Assembly (NCBI GenBank): GCA_036785325.1
Contig: JAXIVH010000005.1
Span: forward strand, 17,990,441-18,054,440
Direction of reading: 5' to 3'
Origin: Urophycis tenuis
Lineage: Eukaryota; Chordata; Actinopteri; Gadiformes; Phycidae
Length of the DNA: 64,000 nt
Part shown: positions 10,465-24,649 of the stretch, piece by piece
How the letters are laid out: each line of letters opens with the position of its first letter
How positions within the stretch are numbered: the stretch's first letter is position 1
Notes under the pieces: model-generated
Told to the model about the DNA's origin: nothing
What the model saw: the letters and a program-made list of their open reading frames with translations, nothing else
Databases searched by the model: none
Made by a program: the position numbers and the translations under genes

Positions 10465-13400
10465 AATATGCTTATCCCCTTCCAGTTTTAAAATATATAG
10501 AAAAACTGTATTAATCCCACAAGGGATATTTGAAAAACAAATTCTATATCGATTGTGTTTTTTTCTCAGAGCCCCCCTAGCCCCACACACCATTTCAATA
10601 TATGCCGATGTCTAGTGATCTTGATATAGTTGAATGAGTACACCACTTTAAAGTAGTGCAGTGTGCACAGCACCGGTGTATGGTCAACACATTTAAATAT
10701 AGAGGACACAAAGGTAACCTCAGCCTCGGGCCGCGGTTCAACTTTCTCCTTACAGTAATGACGGAGCCACGGGGTGCCGCCGCCCGGCTAATTCGAGAAG
10801 CCTTTTATTTATTCTGAGGCTGTTTGTATCTGCTGCAGGGGAATCAATAGATACTATCAGGTAAACATATTACTGGCACATGTCTGAACTGAGTTATAGG
10901 GGTAATCCTAAAGCATTGATCGGTTCCGTATTAGATTTTGATGAATTTTCGGCGGGCAGACGGAACTTTTTCATTCATCAAATCGGTCTGAAAAACTGAA
11001 GATAGATTTATGGAGAAAAAGCGGTTTAAGAAATACAAAACAAAGGAATAATTCAGGCTTTAATATATTTTGCCCAGCTGGGAAGCAAGAAGTATACAGT
11101 ATGTTACATCAACACTCCATTATTTTCCATAGATATCTCCAGTCTTGGACTCTTCATTGTCGTGGTAATCAGTATGTTTGAACATAGGTTATGAAACAAA
11201 ATGAGGAGTCTATTAGTTCTCCAAGAAATAGAAACAAAGTATTGCCCAGCAAACTGTATTCATTTTAATGGAAATTTGTCAGGGTTATTAATGGACCCAA
11301 TAAATCATGTTGGATCATTTGATAATGGATAAATGAACACATTGGCTATAAGTCACTTTCTTTACTCTGGCCCCTGTAGGGTTTTTGGTTTTGCCCTTGA
11401 AGGTCTTCTGATCAAGTTTTATTAGTAATGTTTGCCTGAGTCAGTATTTTCTGTTTCTCTGTCTCTGTTGTCTTCAATGTAGTCCGTTTGTCCTGATTGT
11501 TCAACATCTGCATGTAGTCTGCACTTAAACTGATGCCCTATGTTCAAAAACTGTATTATTAACTGTGTTAAGTGTACAATGTTGCACAATGTACCTGGCC
11601 AGGAAACCCTAGCCAGGCCAAAAGCCAATTCATAAATTACTGCAGAAGGGGATGATCTAAAATGGAAAAGAAAAGACCATACATAATTGATGTGCAATAA
11701 AGTACTCCCTATGACCATGTTCTGAAGACTATGACCACGCTTTTTAAAACAGAAGTTTCCAATTCCAGGGTCAGGAAGCTGTTTGCGGTTTGGGGGCCCG
11801 GTGAACTTTAAGGGCAATAAATGATTCATAGTGTTGGAAAATGAGGAACGTTGGCCAAAAACACAGCAGCCCACAACTGTGATCCTTTATAGAGTGATGG
11901 GAGGTGGCCACTCTATGCAGTCCTAGACCATGCTTTTTGTAGGCAGTGGATGATCCCTTAAGTATTTCAATTGATTACATTAAATTGTTGGTTCTGAATG
12001 TCCTTGAATAATTCATCATAGAAAATAATGCTGTTGATTGGACCCACCTGTTTGCCGTGTGTACATAATTGAGATTCATGACAAAATCCAAAACTTTTGA
12101 TTCCAGATGAAAACATTGGAGTTTGTACCGGCCACCAAATGGTGATCGTGGCCTAAGTGACCTAGACAATGACACACTGGACTGGCTTGCTGCAACGGAG
12201 CTAAAGGTCTAAGGACATACGACAGAAGAACCTAGTTGAGATATGAGGACAAGCCTCGTCCAGACTTGATATATTAATGTGAGGGTTTCTGTAGGGATAC
12301 TGAGTTTTAAATGGATCAACCTTTAGCCACTAGCGGCAAAAAACATCCCTATACATATGGAACTCAGAGGCTGTAGTTGAATGGTAAAATACCGTAGTTA
12401 CTGTGACAGTGTCCAACAAGTGGATTTTTGTGATTCGGTAATTGAATGGTATTTACTGTGTCATGGTGTGAAACACTGGTTTAATGGGGCAAGACTGTTG
12501 GTGAATGGTTTGATACTGCACTTAAATTTGATGGTACAGTAGTTGTATGATACAATATTGTTTGTGATAGTTAAATAGTGTGATGTTTATTTTAGTGGTA
12601 ATTTAATGTTGTTGTTATTTGTGTCAACTCTGCATATGTTTACACAAAGACAAATTTTCTAAAAGGTCATCTTATTGGTGCTTTATTAAGCAGCCACATA
12701 ATAAACTATTCCTTCTGCCATTGCCATTACATTCATGTTATTCATAAATCAGCCAATTTCAAATGCATGTAACTCACACAATGCACATCTACTGATTCTA
12801 CTGAAGGTGTTCTAAGAAGGAGCATAAATGTTAGCTGAATGTAAATTCCTCAACCACGGTTCTGCGCTGTCACAATAGCACATTTATATCAAGAAGACAG
12901 CAAGAAGGAACGGGTTGAATAATGTTGGAAAAGATTCTCACAGAATACTAATCTATGCCACACAAAAGCAATCCCCCAAAAACCCAACATAAAGCTACAC
13001 TGTATCTCATTATATCAATACTCAAAAGATTAAATGAAACGTGGTATGCATTGGCGAGTGTCAGCCAATGATAGCTTAGGAAAGTAAAAGTCCTCACCTT
13101 GAATCATCACTCAAAGTCCACACAATGGGTTTGGTTCAAAGGTACATTTGTTCTGCAAACTCAGTATGATGACCAATCAATGTAAAGTGTCTACAATGTC
13201 CGACACCCATTGGAATCTTTTTCACAAACAATGTATACTAATGCTTGAACTGCAAAAAACTTTGCATCACATTTTGCTTAAGCAAATTTCTAGTTGAAAT
13301 CCAACATGGTAATTTCATTCAGTGTGCTTCTTGATTTCAAATAAGCTACACTACCTGATGGGTGGCCTAACATCAAACAAAGTTAACACACTGCATTTTG

Positions 13401-14395
13401 TTTGGCACACACAAGAAGCGACTGGTCCAAATAAAAATAAAAAGCTTCAAACACCTCATTCTGTTGTATGTATGTTTTGATCTTTTTTCATGGAATAATC
13501 AAGCGGGAAATGGGGGATCCAAAGAAAATACATATTTTTTTGCTTACATTACAAACATACTCTAAAAGCTTGTTTTTCCATTGTCACCAGATACAAGTGA
13601 AAAGGAAATATGAAACAAGAAAAAGTTGGCACTTGCATGTCTTTGTGAGCAGTCTTGTCTCAAATGTATTCACTGTCCGTGGGCTGTCCAGACTCGCAGT
13701 CATCTATTTAAAAGCCTTTTCAGTCTTTTGTTGGAAGGAAAATTTGTGTGATTTCATTAAGACTAAACCTCTCTACAAGTGTCTTATAATGTGCTTTGAA
13801 TGTAGAGTAGAAGATTATTACTCTTTAAATAAAAAGTATCTGTCCTTCCTCAACTGACAAAAACATGAAATTACAACAAGGGCATGCGATTAATAACTTA
13901 GACAATGCACATATTGAGGTTACTGCTAAACCAGGTTGTTTCTATAGACTAATAATTTGAAAAAGGAATGAGATATGCTCTAGAATGTCTCCTCCCTGGT
14001 TCAGTGTGTGATTTCCAAGCAATTATTGAAATTATTAGCATAATTTAGAAAATGTGTTTAAATATTAAATATGAAATTGGTTTTGAGGTGGCAGGAGGAG
14101 GAGAAGGAGGAGAGAAAGGGGAAGGAGGAGGAGGCCTTCTCAGCCATTTTGGGGGCTTGGGGTTAAGGGATGCCATCTAATAAATCTGTCAAGCCCCTTG
14201 GACTGTAATGATGATCAAGGACTATACTACTGAAGCTGGCCTGGCTGGTATGCTGGGATATCTGTGAGTGCTACTCTAATGCTAATTACCAACCAATGTA
14301 TCGGTGTGGTTGTGCAACTCGTTTACGGGCCCTGAATTTAATATGCAGAACGGAGGCACACAAGGGTGCTGATACATCTGGTTCCCTCATCTGTC
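10465..14395. other. Intergenic DNA, no gene seen
   Basis: Nearly 4 kb of mostly unique, AT-rich sequence. TTAATCCCACAAGGGATATT at about 10,510 resembles a LINE-related motif common in fishes. Open stretches at 11,422-11,874 (minus) and 13,468-13,857 (plus) show no known domain or splice context. Confidence 0.5.
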
Positions 14396-14398
14396 CTC

Positions 14399-14631
<233 letters not shown>

Positions 14632-14789
14632 CGTACTCTATTAGCATCTTGCTAGCCTGGCTGGCTGTCAGTCCAAGCACCCTGCTCACACAAGCCTCTG
14701 TTTTACCAGCAAATCCCCACTTTAATCCCCACTAACCCATTCTGCTCTCTGCCTCTTTGTAGCTTGAATACATTTGATCTCTGACCTAC

Positions 14790-14822
14790 ACCCCCCCCCC
14801 CCCCCCCCACACACACACACAT
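14790..14822. repeat. Poly(C) and (CA)n
   Basis: About 18 C followed by a short CA run. Confidence 0.95.
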
Positions 14823-14829
14823 ACATTTG

Positions 14830-16220
14830 AAACAGTACAGAACACACACAAACCAAAGTAATCACAGTAGTCACATCTGCCAAAATGTGGAAATGTGCAT
14901 AGTACTTTTTGCCATGTGGGAATGCAGGAAAATAAAAGCTGCTATCGCTTAATGTATTCCTTCTTGTTCCATTTTTCCTCCTTGTTCTGTTTTTAGAAAG
15001 GTGTACATTTAGGATTTTATTATTGAAGTCCTAAAGCAACAATGATTCTCGCTTTGTATTTGGATCAACTGAGAGACACTTCTTAGAGACTCCCATTGTT
15101 CCAACTTTCAACCAAATAGTTTTTCAAGACAAGTTTTTCACTCTAAAATAGAGTTGAATAACAATGTTGTTTACTTTATTTCTGTTATTCAGTTTTTTTT
15201 TTTTTAAGTTTGTTGCTGCGTCAGTCAGTGTGTCATGGAATTGAAGTGCAATTAAAAAGAGTGGGGGTGTGAAGGTTGGGGACCGGTGGAGAGTTCAGTT
15301 CATTATCAGTTGATAATCAAAGCATGTTTGCAAGGTAGTCTTCCTAATTATGTCTCGTAAATCCCAGCACACATACGGGACCTGGAGCACAAAGAGACTG
15401 TGCTGTGTGTCATTTAACGGCATTTCAGGAACCAGGCTTATTAAGTATTAAGTATAGGAGCTATTTGTAACATATGGACTGTGCTGTCATAAAATCACCA
15501 TGACATCAAAGAGTAAGGAAACATGCTAAGAATTGAAATACTTGCTACAGTCAATATGTTTTCCTTTGAAATTTCCATTCCGGGGTGGAACGTTTGATTT
15601 TGATTTGGCCTGTGTGTAGTGATTCTCAGGAGTACCCCAGTTTGCCAGATATGAAACAAATTGGCACACAAACCCAGCATGCTGCAGCCATGGAAGCAAG
15701 CAAACACACTGGATCAACTGAGATTGTCCTATAAACTACCCGACCTAAACAGCCCTGTCCCCTTTTCAAAAGCTTCATGACCACAGCCATGATAAAACAT
15801 GGGTATATCTTGGAGTTGCATTTAAAAGATGGAGACCACTTGGAGCCCAGAAGGATTTCAAGATGGATGCCACATGAGCTAGCTTATAGTTTGCAACTAA
15901 AAAAATAAATTGCAAATGTATACATTAGCTGATCAACTTACAGTGTCGGATTAATTTGTTGGTTGTAATTTTCTAAATAGAATAGGTGCTTATCTCAAAA
16001 TCTAATGTTGCTCTCAGCATCAATATTGTACCTTTAACTATATTGTAGACTAGAGTATTAGCTGAAGCATACTGTCAGTAATCTACACTGTACCCAGACA
16101 ACAGTCTGGTAACATTTCCACTATTGTGTGTATATATATTCCTATAGATATTTGTATATTTATATATATTTTCTGTTTGTTTTGTTTAGTTTCTGTTCAT
16201 TTTTTGTATGTCCTTTCAAA
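14830..16220. other. Intergenic DNA, nothing recognised
   Basis: AT-rich unique sequence. Confidence 0.55.
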
Positions 16221-16224
16221 AAGG

Positions 16225-16548
16225 TACATCTTCCCACCAAGCAGGATGAAGTAACTTTTACTTTTAATGCTGCACAAACTTCCAGATTAAGTGAGGTCTG
16301 CCCCAACACTATTGTTTTAAATCAGGACTCAAAACATTTACGTTTGCTACAGCTTTCAATAAAAAAATATATGTTGGCACTAAATTTACTGTCACAATCG
16401 TATCTTTTCTTTTTTACATTTCTCCTTTTTAATTTTGTCATCTTTTTATGGTTATCATTTTAATGTTTTTTCTTCCTTTGTAAAGAACTATGAATGACCT
16501 TGAGTTTAAATAGTTATGTATAAATAAAGTTGCCTTGCCTGACCTCTC
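16225..16548 (+). mobile_element. LINE 3' fragment (Rex/L2-like)
   Basis: A remnant reading TSRLSEVCPNTIVLNQDSKH resembles the C-terminus of fish LINE reverse-transcriptase proteins. It is followed by the typical 3' UTR end GTAAAGAACTATGAATGACC and TAAATAAAGTTGCCTTGCCT. Confidence 0.6.
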
Positions 16549-17314
16549 TTAGTGTATCTTATCTTATCTCAAAGCAGGACCGGTTGGAGGACGGTGTGTC
16601 CAGGGAAGTGTGTCTTGTGCTGTAGTAGTTCTTCAGAAGCAGCAGGTGGATCTAATAGAAACCTTTATGGTGGTGGAGCGGAGGTGTTCTCTGGATTCCT
16701 GCTGGCTTTACAAGGCTCAGAGTGCTCTTTACTGAATACTTTCATAAACCCGTAGTGTTACACACTCCATCAGTGTTCAGCTCCTTGTTATCGCTCTCTG
16801 GTGAGACATCACAAATAGCAGAGAGCCGTTTACTTTAACATCAGTTGAAAAGTATTCACTAGAAATGAAAACGAAATCAGAGCTTGTTTTGGGGTTCAAT
16901 TTAACATTTTCATATAAAATATGAATTAATTATGACTTGAATGTTTTACCAGTTTACTTAGTTAATGTTAATTAGTGTTCACTTTGTGCAGTACAATTAT
17001 TTGAACTGACCAAGATGCTACACATGCTTTATAACTTATTAACTTATAGCTTATTCTACCTATTATATTAGATGGTTGGTTTAACACATCTGGTCAAATA
17101 TTGTTAGTGAATAGCAACAGAAATAACCAAACCTAAACCTAAAGTGCAACATTGTGGTTAATTAGATAAAGATGTTCTGCACATGTAAAATAAATATCTG
17201 TATTTTAGCATGGTTTATGACATGATATTAATATAAACGTACCACAGAATACAGGTGTTAATTAAATTATTTGAGGAATGTGAGCATTTGCCTGTTGGGT
17301 ATTCTGTGGGAATC

Positions 17315-17630
17315 CAACACACCCTGGATCCAATGTAAGGGATGCTAGTCCATTGATGAGGATCTGCTGTATTGCATCATGTCAGTCCACTGGGTAAAGA
17401 TGCTAGATGCTGTCTATCATTGTGCTAACTCCTAACTGGCTGCACATATCTCACATACCACAACACTCTATATGCTAGAGCTGAGGCTGTCCCTGTATGT
17501 TTGTCAGGTGGCTGTGTTTAATTTATCAAACCTTCTTTGTATTGGCGCCTCCTTACCTGAGCACTTTCCTGATAAGAAAAGAATGTTCCTCGAGTCCAGA
17601 TAGATAAAAACCGAAAACAGAAAAAAAAAC
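17315..17630 (+). mobile_element. LINE reverse-transcriptase C-terminal fragment, copy A
   Basis: Homologous to the reverse complement of 22,688-22,985 (shared GATGCTAGATGCTGTCTATC and CTTACCTGAGCACTTTCCTG). Copy A carries a small deletion that breaks the frame. Confidence 0.8.
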
Positions 17631-17705
17631 CTTGCTAACCCTAACCCTCTTCAGGGTTTTTGTAAGGGTTAGCAAAAACCAAGCACCCTAACAGCACAGT
17701 CATAA
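17631..17705. repeat. Short inverted repeats with telomere-like motif
   Basis: TTGCTAACCCTAACCCT pairs with AAGGGTTAGCAA about 20 bases on. Next to it ACAGCACAGT-CATA-ACTGTGCTGT is a perfect 10-bp hairpin. Only two telomere-type units are present. Confidence 0.5.
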
Positions 17706-18659
17706 CTGTGCTGTGTCACATCCATCACATTAAGTAATGGTATGGCTCCAACACATAATATAAAACAAGTCATTAATATTTAAGCAACAATGGAACACAG
17801 GTCATATTTGAGACCCTGGCCGTAGTTTTATTGTTGGGATAATTCCTCCGCTGTACCACGGCAGAAGCAGCAGAAGTAGCAGTGTGGCTTCTACGAGAAC
17901 AGTTTGGCCGGAATGGACCATTGGGTTTGTTCAAGTGTTCATTGGCTGTTCTTTATGCAACGACTTCACTTTAAACCACATTGGTACATTCACAAGACTT
18001 CTCCTTGAGCAAGACTAGGTTGGACACAATGACAAAGTGAAGTGATCAAGTGAACGGTTAAGGAAGTTATTTTTCTGTAGGTATCCTTTCCATAACATTA
18101 GAATATAATCTGAGCCTATCAGTGGTAAAATCAAACACTTTTAGAGGATTTAGATTGACGGGCGTAATTGCCCCAAAGGATTACAAAAATTGTTCCACAT
18201 TCGTCCCTTAAATTATAAATGAAGATAGGATCCAGAAAGGTTATCTGTCGTTGGCTAGCCGTACTAAAACAAGAGCATCCTCCAGTTAGCTGTGAAGCTA
18301 GGGACCAACAATCTGAAGTTTTCGGCGGATCCCTCTGTGTTTGACTTTTCCTTTTCTAAGGTTGGGTGTACAGTCCATCTGACCCAGTCTACTAGAAAAT
18401 AGCTGTGCGTTGTAAGGAAAAGGTGCAACAGTAACCTGTCTTACTGAAGAGGCAATTGGTAATACCAATTAAGCTCTCTGATTATTATTTTTATTTGTCA
18501 TATGTGAAACATTTCATTGCTGCTTATACAGTAAGAAAGTCACTAGAACAAGTTTAACACATTCCAATTGCTGGGTTAACCATTGCTAGTATACAACATC
18601 TCTGGCTAAGTGCCAATTTACAAAGAGCGATTAAAGTGCCAATATGTACAACAACTTAC

Positions 18660-18945
18660 AACAGAGCATGATGTTTTTTTTTTTTTTTTTTTTTTTTAAG
18701 ATGGATGTTATGCAGGGTTCAGGTGAACACTGAACAGTGAGTTTTGAGTCGCTTCTGGAAGATGGGGAGTGACTCCGCAGTCCTGACATTGGCAGGGAGC
18801 TCGTTCCACCACTGCGGTGCCAAAACAGAGAAGAGTTGTGATTTCGCCATCTGACCTTTTCCTCTTTTTAGTGATGGAGGTATCAGTCGACCAGCTGAGG
18901 TAGTTGAGCGGAGTGCTTGAGCAGGAGTAATCGAGCAGGGCATAA
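18660..18945 (-). mobile_element. LINE C-terminal fragment with poly(A)-like tail
   Basis: Minus-strand frame contains FSVLAPQWWNELPANVRTAE and LPIFQKRLKTH, the conserved LINE ending (APxLWNxLPxxIRxxxSLxxFKxxLKTHLF). A 24-base T run at 18,675-18,698 is the A tail on that strand. Confidence 0.8.
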
Positions 18946-18949
18946 TATA

Positions 18950-19740
18950 CTACTGCTTAACCCGTTGCATGGAAATGCTCAAGAAAAGTAGAAATACCTC
19001 AACATTACCTAAAAAAACATTCTTATCGGTAGTAACAACCCACCAACATACTAAACTGATAACAGTAAAGGTCTGCCAGAGACAAAACTTTTTTTTTAAG
19101 ATCAAAACTTCAACATACAAAGTTTTCAGTCATACCGACTTTTCAACATTAGTTTGTCGCATTATGCGTGCTGAATAGCTGTCCTACGATGCTGCTGTTG
19201 ATGGGCCACTGCAGGCGCAGCGAGCAAGCACTACGCAGTGAAGAACCCAAAGCAAATGATCCACCAAAGATCTGTGACACCAGATATTGACTGGCTTGCA
19301 GTGGGCATCTCAGTGCAGTGAACACATGTGCACCAGGTGGTGGCCCCCTCACTGCACCGCGGGGAGCTGGCGGCTGCTCCTCTCAATACACTGGATTGTG
19401 ACAAACACTGTCCTCCTCACTGGCCGTCAGTGAGGCCACAGCAGTGTGCCAGAGCCACAGCACTACTGAGTACCAACCAGAAATGCATTGTAATTATATG
19501 TTTAATGGTATTTATAGCAGCATTTTTCTCAAAATAAATTACAACACAATTTATTCTGTACCAAACTCCTCTTTAATGTGAAAGGAAACGACTGCTTAAG
19601 ATGCACCAGGGACAACATGCTGATTGATAGATCTCCTCTCCCCAACATCTGCTCTACAGTAGATGTCTCCCTCCCCTGTTGTGAGATATAGCTGGGGTCC
19701 CGGGTTACACATCTGGTTCTGGGGAGAGGGGGCAGGGGGA
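18950..19740. other. Intergenic DNA, nothing recognised
   Basis: Unique sequence without supportable genes. Confidence 0.5.
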
Positions 19741-19748
19741 CAATGGAG

Positions 19749-19758
19749 GTGTGTGTGT

Positions 19759-19789
<31 letters not shown>

Positions 19790-19905
19790 GGGGGGGGAGA
19801 GAGGGGGCAGGGGGGACAATGGAGGTGTGTGTGTGTGTGGGGGGGGGAGAGGGGGCAGGGGGGACAATGGAGGTGTGTGTGTGTGGGGGGGGGGGGGGGG
19901 GGGGG
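19749..19905. repeat. Three (GT)n-poly(G) blocks in tandem
   Basis: GGGACAATGGAGGTGTGTGT-type block repeated three times (starts about 19,735, 19,814 and 19,860), each ending in a G run of up to about 27. The duplicated block is about 46-79 bp long because the tracts differ. Confidence 0.93.
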
Positions 19906-20006
19906 ATAATTGAAGAGGCTCCCAGGTGTGTTGCAGAGGAAGCACTTGGAGTGTAAAGCCCAAGCCAACATCCTGCTGTGCTAATGTTTCAGAGGCTGGC
20001 GGGGAC

Positions 20007-20007
<1 letters not shown>

Positions 20008-20086
<79 letters not shown>

Positions 20087-20144
20087 ATGTGGGCATACAC
20101 ACACATACAGACAGCAGGCACACATACACACATACACACATACA

Positions 20145-20228
<84 letters not shown>

Positions 20229-20345
20229 ATGTGGGCATACACACACATACAGACAGCAGGCACACATACACACATACACACACACATACACACACACACA
20301 CATACACACACATACACACACACATACACACACAGATGCACAGAC
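20008..20345. repeat. (CA)n with an embedded duplicated 45-bp motif
   Basis: Long CA runs interrupted twice (about 20,086 and 20,227) by CATGTGGGCATACACACACA and CAGACAGCAGGCACACATAC. The period is 141 bp, which shows duplication of a whole repeat block. Confidence 0.96.
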
Positions 20346-21645
20346 ACACACTCCCTCCTGGGAGAGAATGGAGGAAGCTGAAGAGTTGTGGTTCTCTGGT
20401 TTCATTGTTTCTCCACGTGGACAAATGGGGAGGTTAGGGTGAAGTTCACACACACATACACACAAACACACACACACACACTTGTACACACACAGTGTAC
20501 GTGTGTATGTGTGTGGGCAGTGTGTAGGTGCAAATGATAAAGATCAAACTGGGGTTAGTGGCTGAATCAGTTGATTATGTTCATGAGGTGAGATGAGATC
20601 AAAAGAGAAGAGATGAGATAACATACAATCGAGATAAGAGGAGAAGATCAGATTAGGTAACATGAAATTAGACAAGAAAAGATAAGGAAGCAAAAGATAG
20701 AGGATAAGACAAGATGAGTAGAGATAAGATTGGAGAAAACGACATGTGATGATAAAAAAGTTGACCCAGACATTCACAACAGCCGTTCGCACAGTATGGC
20801 TTTGAATCCGATAGCAGGGAGCATGAGTAGAACCCTTTAACCATTTACCATTTAATGCAATATATACTTGCGTCTATGATATCCATGATTTCTAGGATAA
20901 ATGTTGTATTGGGGGAGGTTTTCCTTTTACTCCAAATTCAACAGCAAATTTTTTTTTTTAATTTTATTTTACTTTTTACATCATCTTCTCTCTGAAGGTT
21001 CTTACTAACAGGACTTTTCATTCAGGTGATACACACTTCATCTTCAATTTGATGTTGTCAGCATCAACAATTCTGTGATGAATAAATCCACATCAAAGTA
21101 TGATTTCATGATGAAGAAACAAGACCTTATCAGCATTAACGTTTCTCTGAAGTGCTTATTAATTTCTTAATACTTTTGCTTGAATAAAATGTTTAATGAG
21201 GGAAACTCAGAGGGGGTTTTCAACTTGTTTTTAAAGTAGAGGAGTTTCTGTGCCGCCGGGCTGTGGTGAGTATACTCAGAGAGACCACATCTAGAACAGT
21301 CCTTCCCAAACGCGCGTTCGACCGGTGACCCCGCTGTCAGGTCTGAAACTCTCCAACTTCTTGGCTTTTTACACAGCTTCTTGTATTTCTACACACACAC
21401 ACAATGAGAGAGAAGAGGAAGACGAGGAAGAGGACAAAGAGGGAGATGATGAAGGAGATGGTGGGGAGGAGGTGCCGGACTAGACGATGAGGGAGAAGAA
21501 GGGGAGCTGGATGAGGAAGAGGAGCATCTATATAGAGTGCTACGGGACCCGACGCGGGGCTTAGCCCAGGGGGAACCAACTCAACATGGAAAATAATTGC
21601 TTCTTACTTCTGGAGATTTAGATTACCATCACTGTCCAACACAAT
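20346..21645. other. Intergenic DNA, simple purine-rich patches only
   Basis: GAGAT/AAGAT-rich stretch at about 20,580-20,760 and a GAGGAAGA-rich patch near 21,405-21,530. No gene recognised. Confidence 0.5.
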
Positions 21646-21649
21646 CAAT

Positions 21650-21761
21650 CAATCACACACACACACATGTGCACACACACGTATACACACACACAGGACT
21701 GTACATACGTGTTACCTACAGCTTCACACACACACACACATACACGCGCGCACGCACACAT

Positions 21762-21849
<88 letters not shown>
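21650..21849. repeat. (CA)n microsatellite
   Basis: Interrupted, then a pure CA run of about 45 units (21,760-21,849). Confidence 0.97.
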
Positions 21850-21851
<2 letters not shown>

Positions 21852-22173
21852 CCATCAAACCCCGTGACAGTTTGCTACACGTAGCCTTTCAACAGAGAAA
21901 CAGTGACACCCATTGGCCGTCATCAGCATAGCACCCAGACACGTGGAATTTTTGTGTGAACATACGAACCAATTTTAATTTGTATGCTTATCATTTCATA
22001 TCATCCTACTTTTTATACTCTGACTTCAGACACATGGTAAAATAAATAGGAACAAAAAGGAATTCAGTAATTAACACTAGTATAATAATAGCTATATATA
22101 ATAACTAAGAATATAGAACAATACCAGCTCAACAATGTTTTGTTGCAGTGCCTGCTTGACACTGCCTTGTGTG

Positions 22174-22335
<162 letters not shown>

Positions 22336-22687
22336 CATGAACATTTCAAAACAAGTATATTACAGTCCTGTAATGGTATTCATTATGAGATCAAGATAAT
22401 TAAAGATAAATGAATTAACGGTTCTCCCACAAATACAGTATGAGAGAAAATCGTAGAAATGTCGTGAATGGATAATTGGAATTGGACAGTGTTAGGAGCC
22501 CAGGGGCCATATTGTCACCTTGCTGTTGACACGGTAACCACATCATCCTCATCATGGCTGCCCCTAACACTGAATGATTGACACTACACAATTCCCCATT
22601 TCCCAATCAGAACATCAATGAAAATATTGAAGTGCATCGTCCATGAGAACCACAATTCTTCAGATTCAAGTCCGCCTCAAGAAGGTT

Positions 22688-22985
22688 AGGGTTCACAAAA
22701 TGTTTTCTTTTTTCTGTTTTCTGTTTTCATCTGTCTGGACTCAGGAAACAGTCTCTTCTTATCAGGAAAGTGCTCAGGTAAGGCGGCACCAGTACAAAGA
22801 AGGTTTGATAAATTAAACACAGCCACCTGACATGGACACAGGGAGCCTCAGCTCTAGCATATAGAGTGTTGTGGTGTGTGAGAAATGTGCAGCCAGTTAG
22901 GAACCGTAAAGCACAATGATAGACAGCATCTAGCATCTTAAGCCAGTGCAGTGACATGATGGAATACAGTAGATCCTCTTCAATG
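22688..22985 (-). mobile_element. LINE reverse-transcriptase C-terminal fragment, copy B
   Basis: The minus-strand frame reads LHWLKMLDAVYHCALRFLTG and later LVPPYLSTFLIRR, the LINE region that precedes the C-terminus (HWL, LPxYL motifs). Inverted relative to copy A at 17,315-17,630. Confidence 0.8.
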
Positions 22986-22989
22986 GAAA

Positions 22990-24005
22990 AGTTTGATCTT
23001 GTACCGCCAACCCGCCAACTATGATCTCTGGATTTATTGTTAGATTTTATTCATATTTGATTTTATTGATTAGCTATACTGTTTATTTGTTTGTTTGTTT
23101 ATTTGTTATAAGTAAGATAAGGTATTAGGTATTAGTATTGTGTAAAAGGTTTCAAGTTTTAAGTTTATTGTCACATACAAGATAACAACGTACATCATTA
23201 CCAGCAGTGAAATCCTTGTAGCTCAGGTCAGTTCAAGTTTATATAATAAAACAAGATCAAATATAAAATAAACATCAATCAATAAAGATAAGATAAATAA
23301 GATAAAATATAAATCAACAATGCATCTTCAGTCGTCAACTTCAGTCTTCAACATGCATTAATCTTCCGACAACATCCCATCAAGGAAGAGGCTGCTTCTC
23401 ATGATGAGTCTTCTGCAAACCACACAGACATTAAATAAGCATCTTCTAAAAACCACACACACACTTGCAAAATGATCTACCTCGCACACCTTTCAGGAAA
23501 GTGAGCTTTGCCTTGTTCACGACAACATCATCATGTCTGTGTTGGGTGATCGGGATACCGGTGCAGTACAATACTACTAAAACTCTGAGTACTTCTGGGA
23601 GGCTCAGGCAGTACTATAATACTGTGGATCCTCTGCTCATGAAATTAATCATGTCACTGGGTGTTTCTGCCCACCCTAGGTTGTCTGTTGTCTGTCTGCA
23701 GGGTTATGAAGACTTCACTCTGCCTCTCACCTGCGGTTTTCAGCTCAACACCACAGAAGCCCAGGCCCAAAAACCTAAACTAAACCTGCAGAGAATTAAT
23801 AAGACTTTGTCTTCAGGAAATACTAGCAGATGGCGCAATTATAATGAGTGCCCGTTAATTAGATCATAGCATTTCACTAGACTATGTTTATTATTAATCA
23901 GGCGAGAGTTCTTTGAGTTCTTGTTATTCAACAGTTCATTAATTTATGACTTTGCGTGCAGCAGTGTTCTTCAAACCTATATTCTGAAGCTCTCTCTGCC
24001 TCTCT
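22990..24005. other. Intergenic DNA, possible old retroelement pieces
   Basis: TTTAAGTTTATTGTCACATA and GCAGTGAAATCCTTGTAGCT near 23,155-23,220 resemble a dispersed fish repeat. No gene recognised. Confidence 0.4.
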
Positions 24006-24008
24006 CTC

Positions 24009-24011
24009 ACA

Positions 24012-24067
<56 letters not shown>

Positions 24068-24073
24068 ACACGT

Positions 24074-24145
<72 letters not shown>
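24009..24145. repeat. (CA)n microsatellite
   Basis: CA run with GTACACGTACAC and AAACAC interruptions. Confidence 0.97.
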
Positions 24146-24146
<1 letters not shown>

Positions 24147-24280
24147 GCTTTGTTCAAGCAAAAATGGGAAAATATAATTGGAATAATTTTATGAACATGA
24201 AAAAGTTTGTCACAAATATGAGTGTACAATACAGTTGTGTTCTCTCTCCCTCTCTTATGGACACATACATGCACAAAGGA

Positions 24281-24387
<107 letters not shown>

Positions 24388-24649
24388 TTAATGTTCTTTC
24401 ATATCTTCGTCTGTTATGGCTGGAATAGATAGATATTGGCTGTGACAATGTAATCAATGCAGTAGGGCTGCAGCCTGCAGGGTGTAGAGTAGGAAACGTG
24501 GAGTAATTTATCATTTCAACCATAAGGGTCACCTTCATTTGTCTCTGATTTGACAGAGGGAGGAGGCGGCAACAGTAACTTGTGAACAACCAATCAACAT
24601 CGCTTTCCAATAAAAGAAAGAAAAAAAACTCGGTCAACCAACCCGCAGA

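Noticed and set aside
10187..10615. Cys-Val and His-Thr repeat proteins over (GT)n/(CA)n tracts here and at 19.5-20.5, 21.6, 22.2, 24.0 and 62.0 kb
   Set aside because: Microsatellite artefacts.
11422..11874. 150-codon minus-strand open frame
   Set aside because: No recognised domain, no splice signals in phase and no codon pattern; probably chance or a very old transposon.
13468..13857. 129-codon plus-strand open frame
   Set aside because: AT-rich, hydrophobic-biased translation without motifs; likely chance.
17636..17675. Interstitial telomere repeat
   Set aside because: Only two CCCTAA units; described as a short inverted repeat instead.
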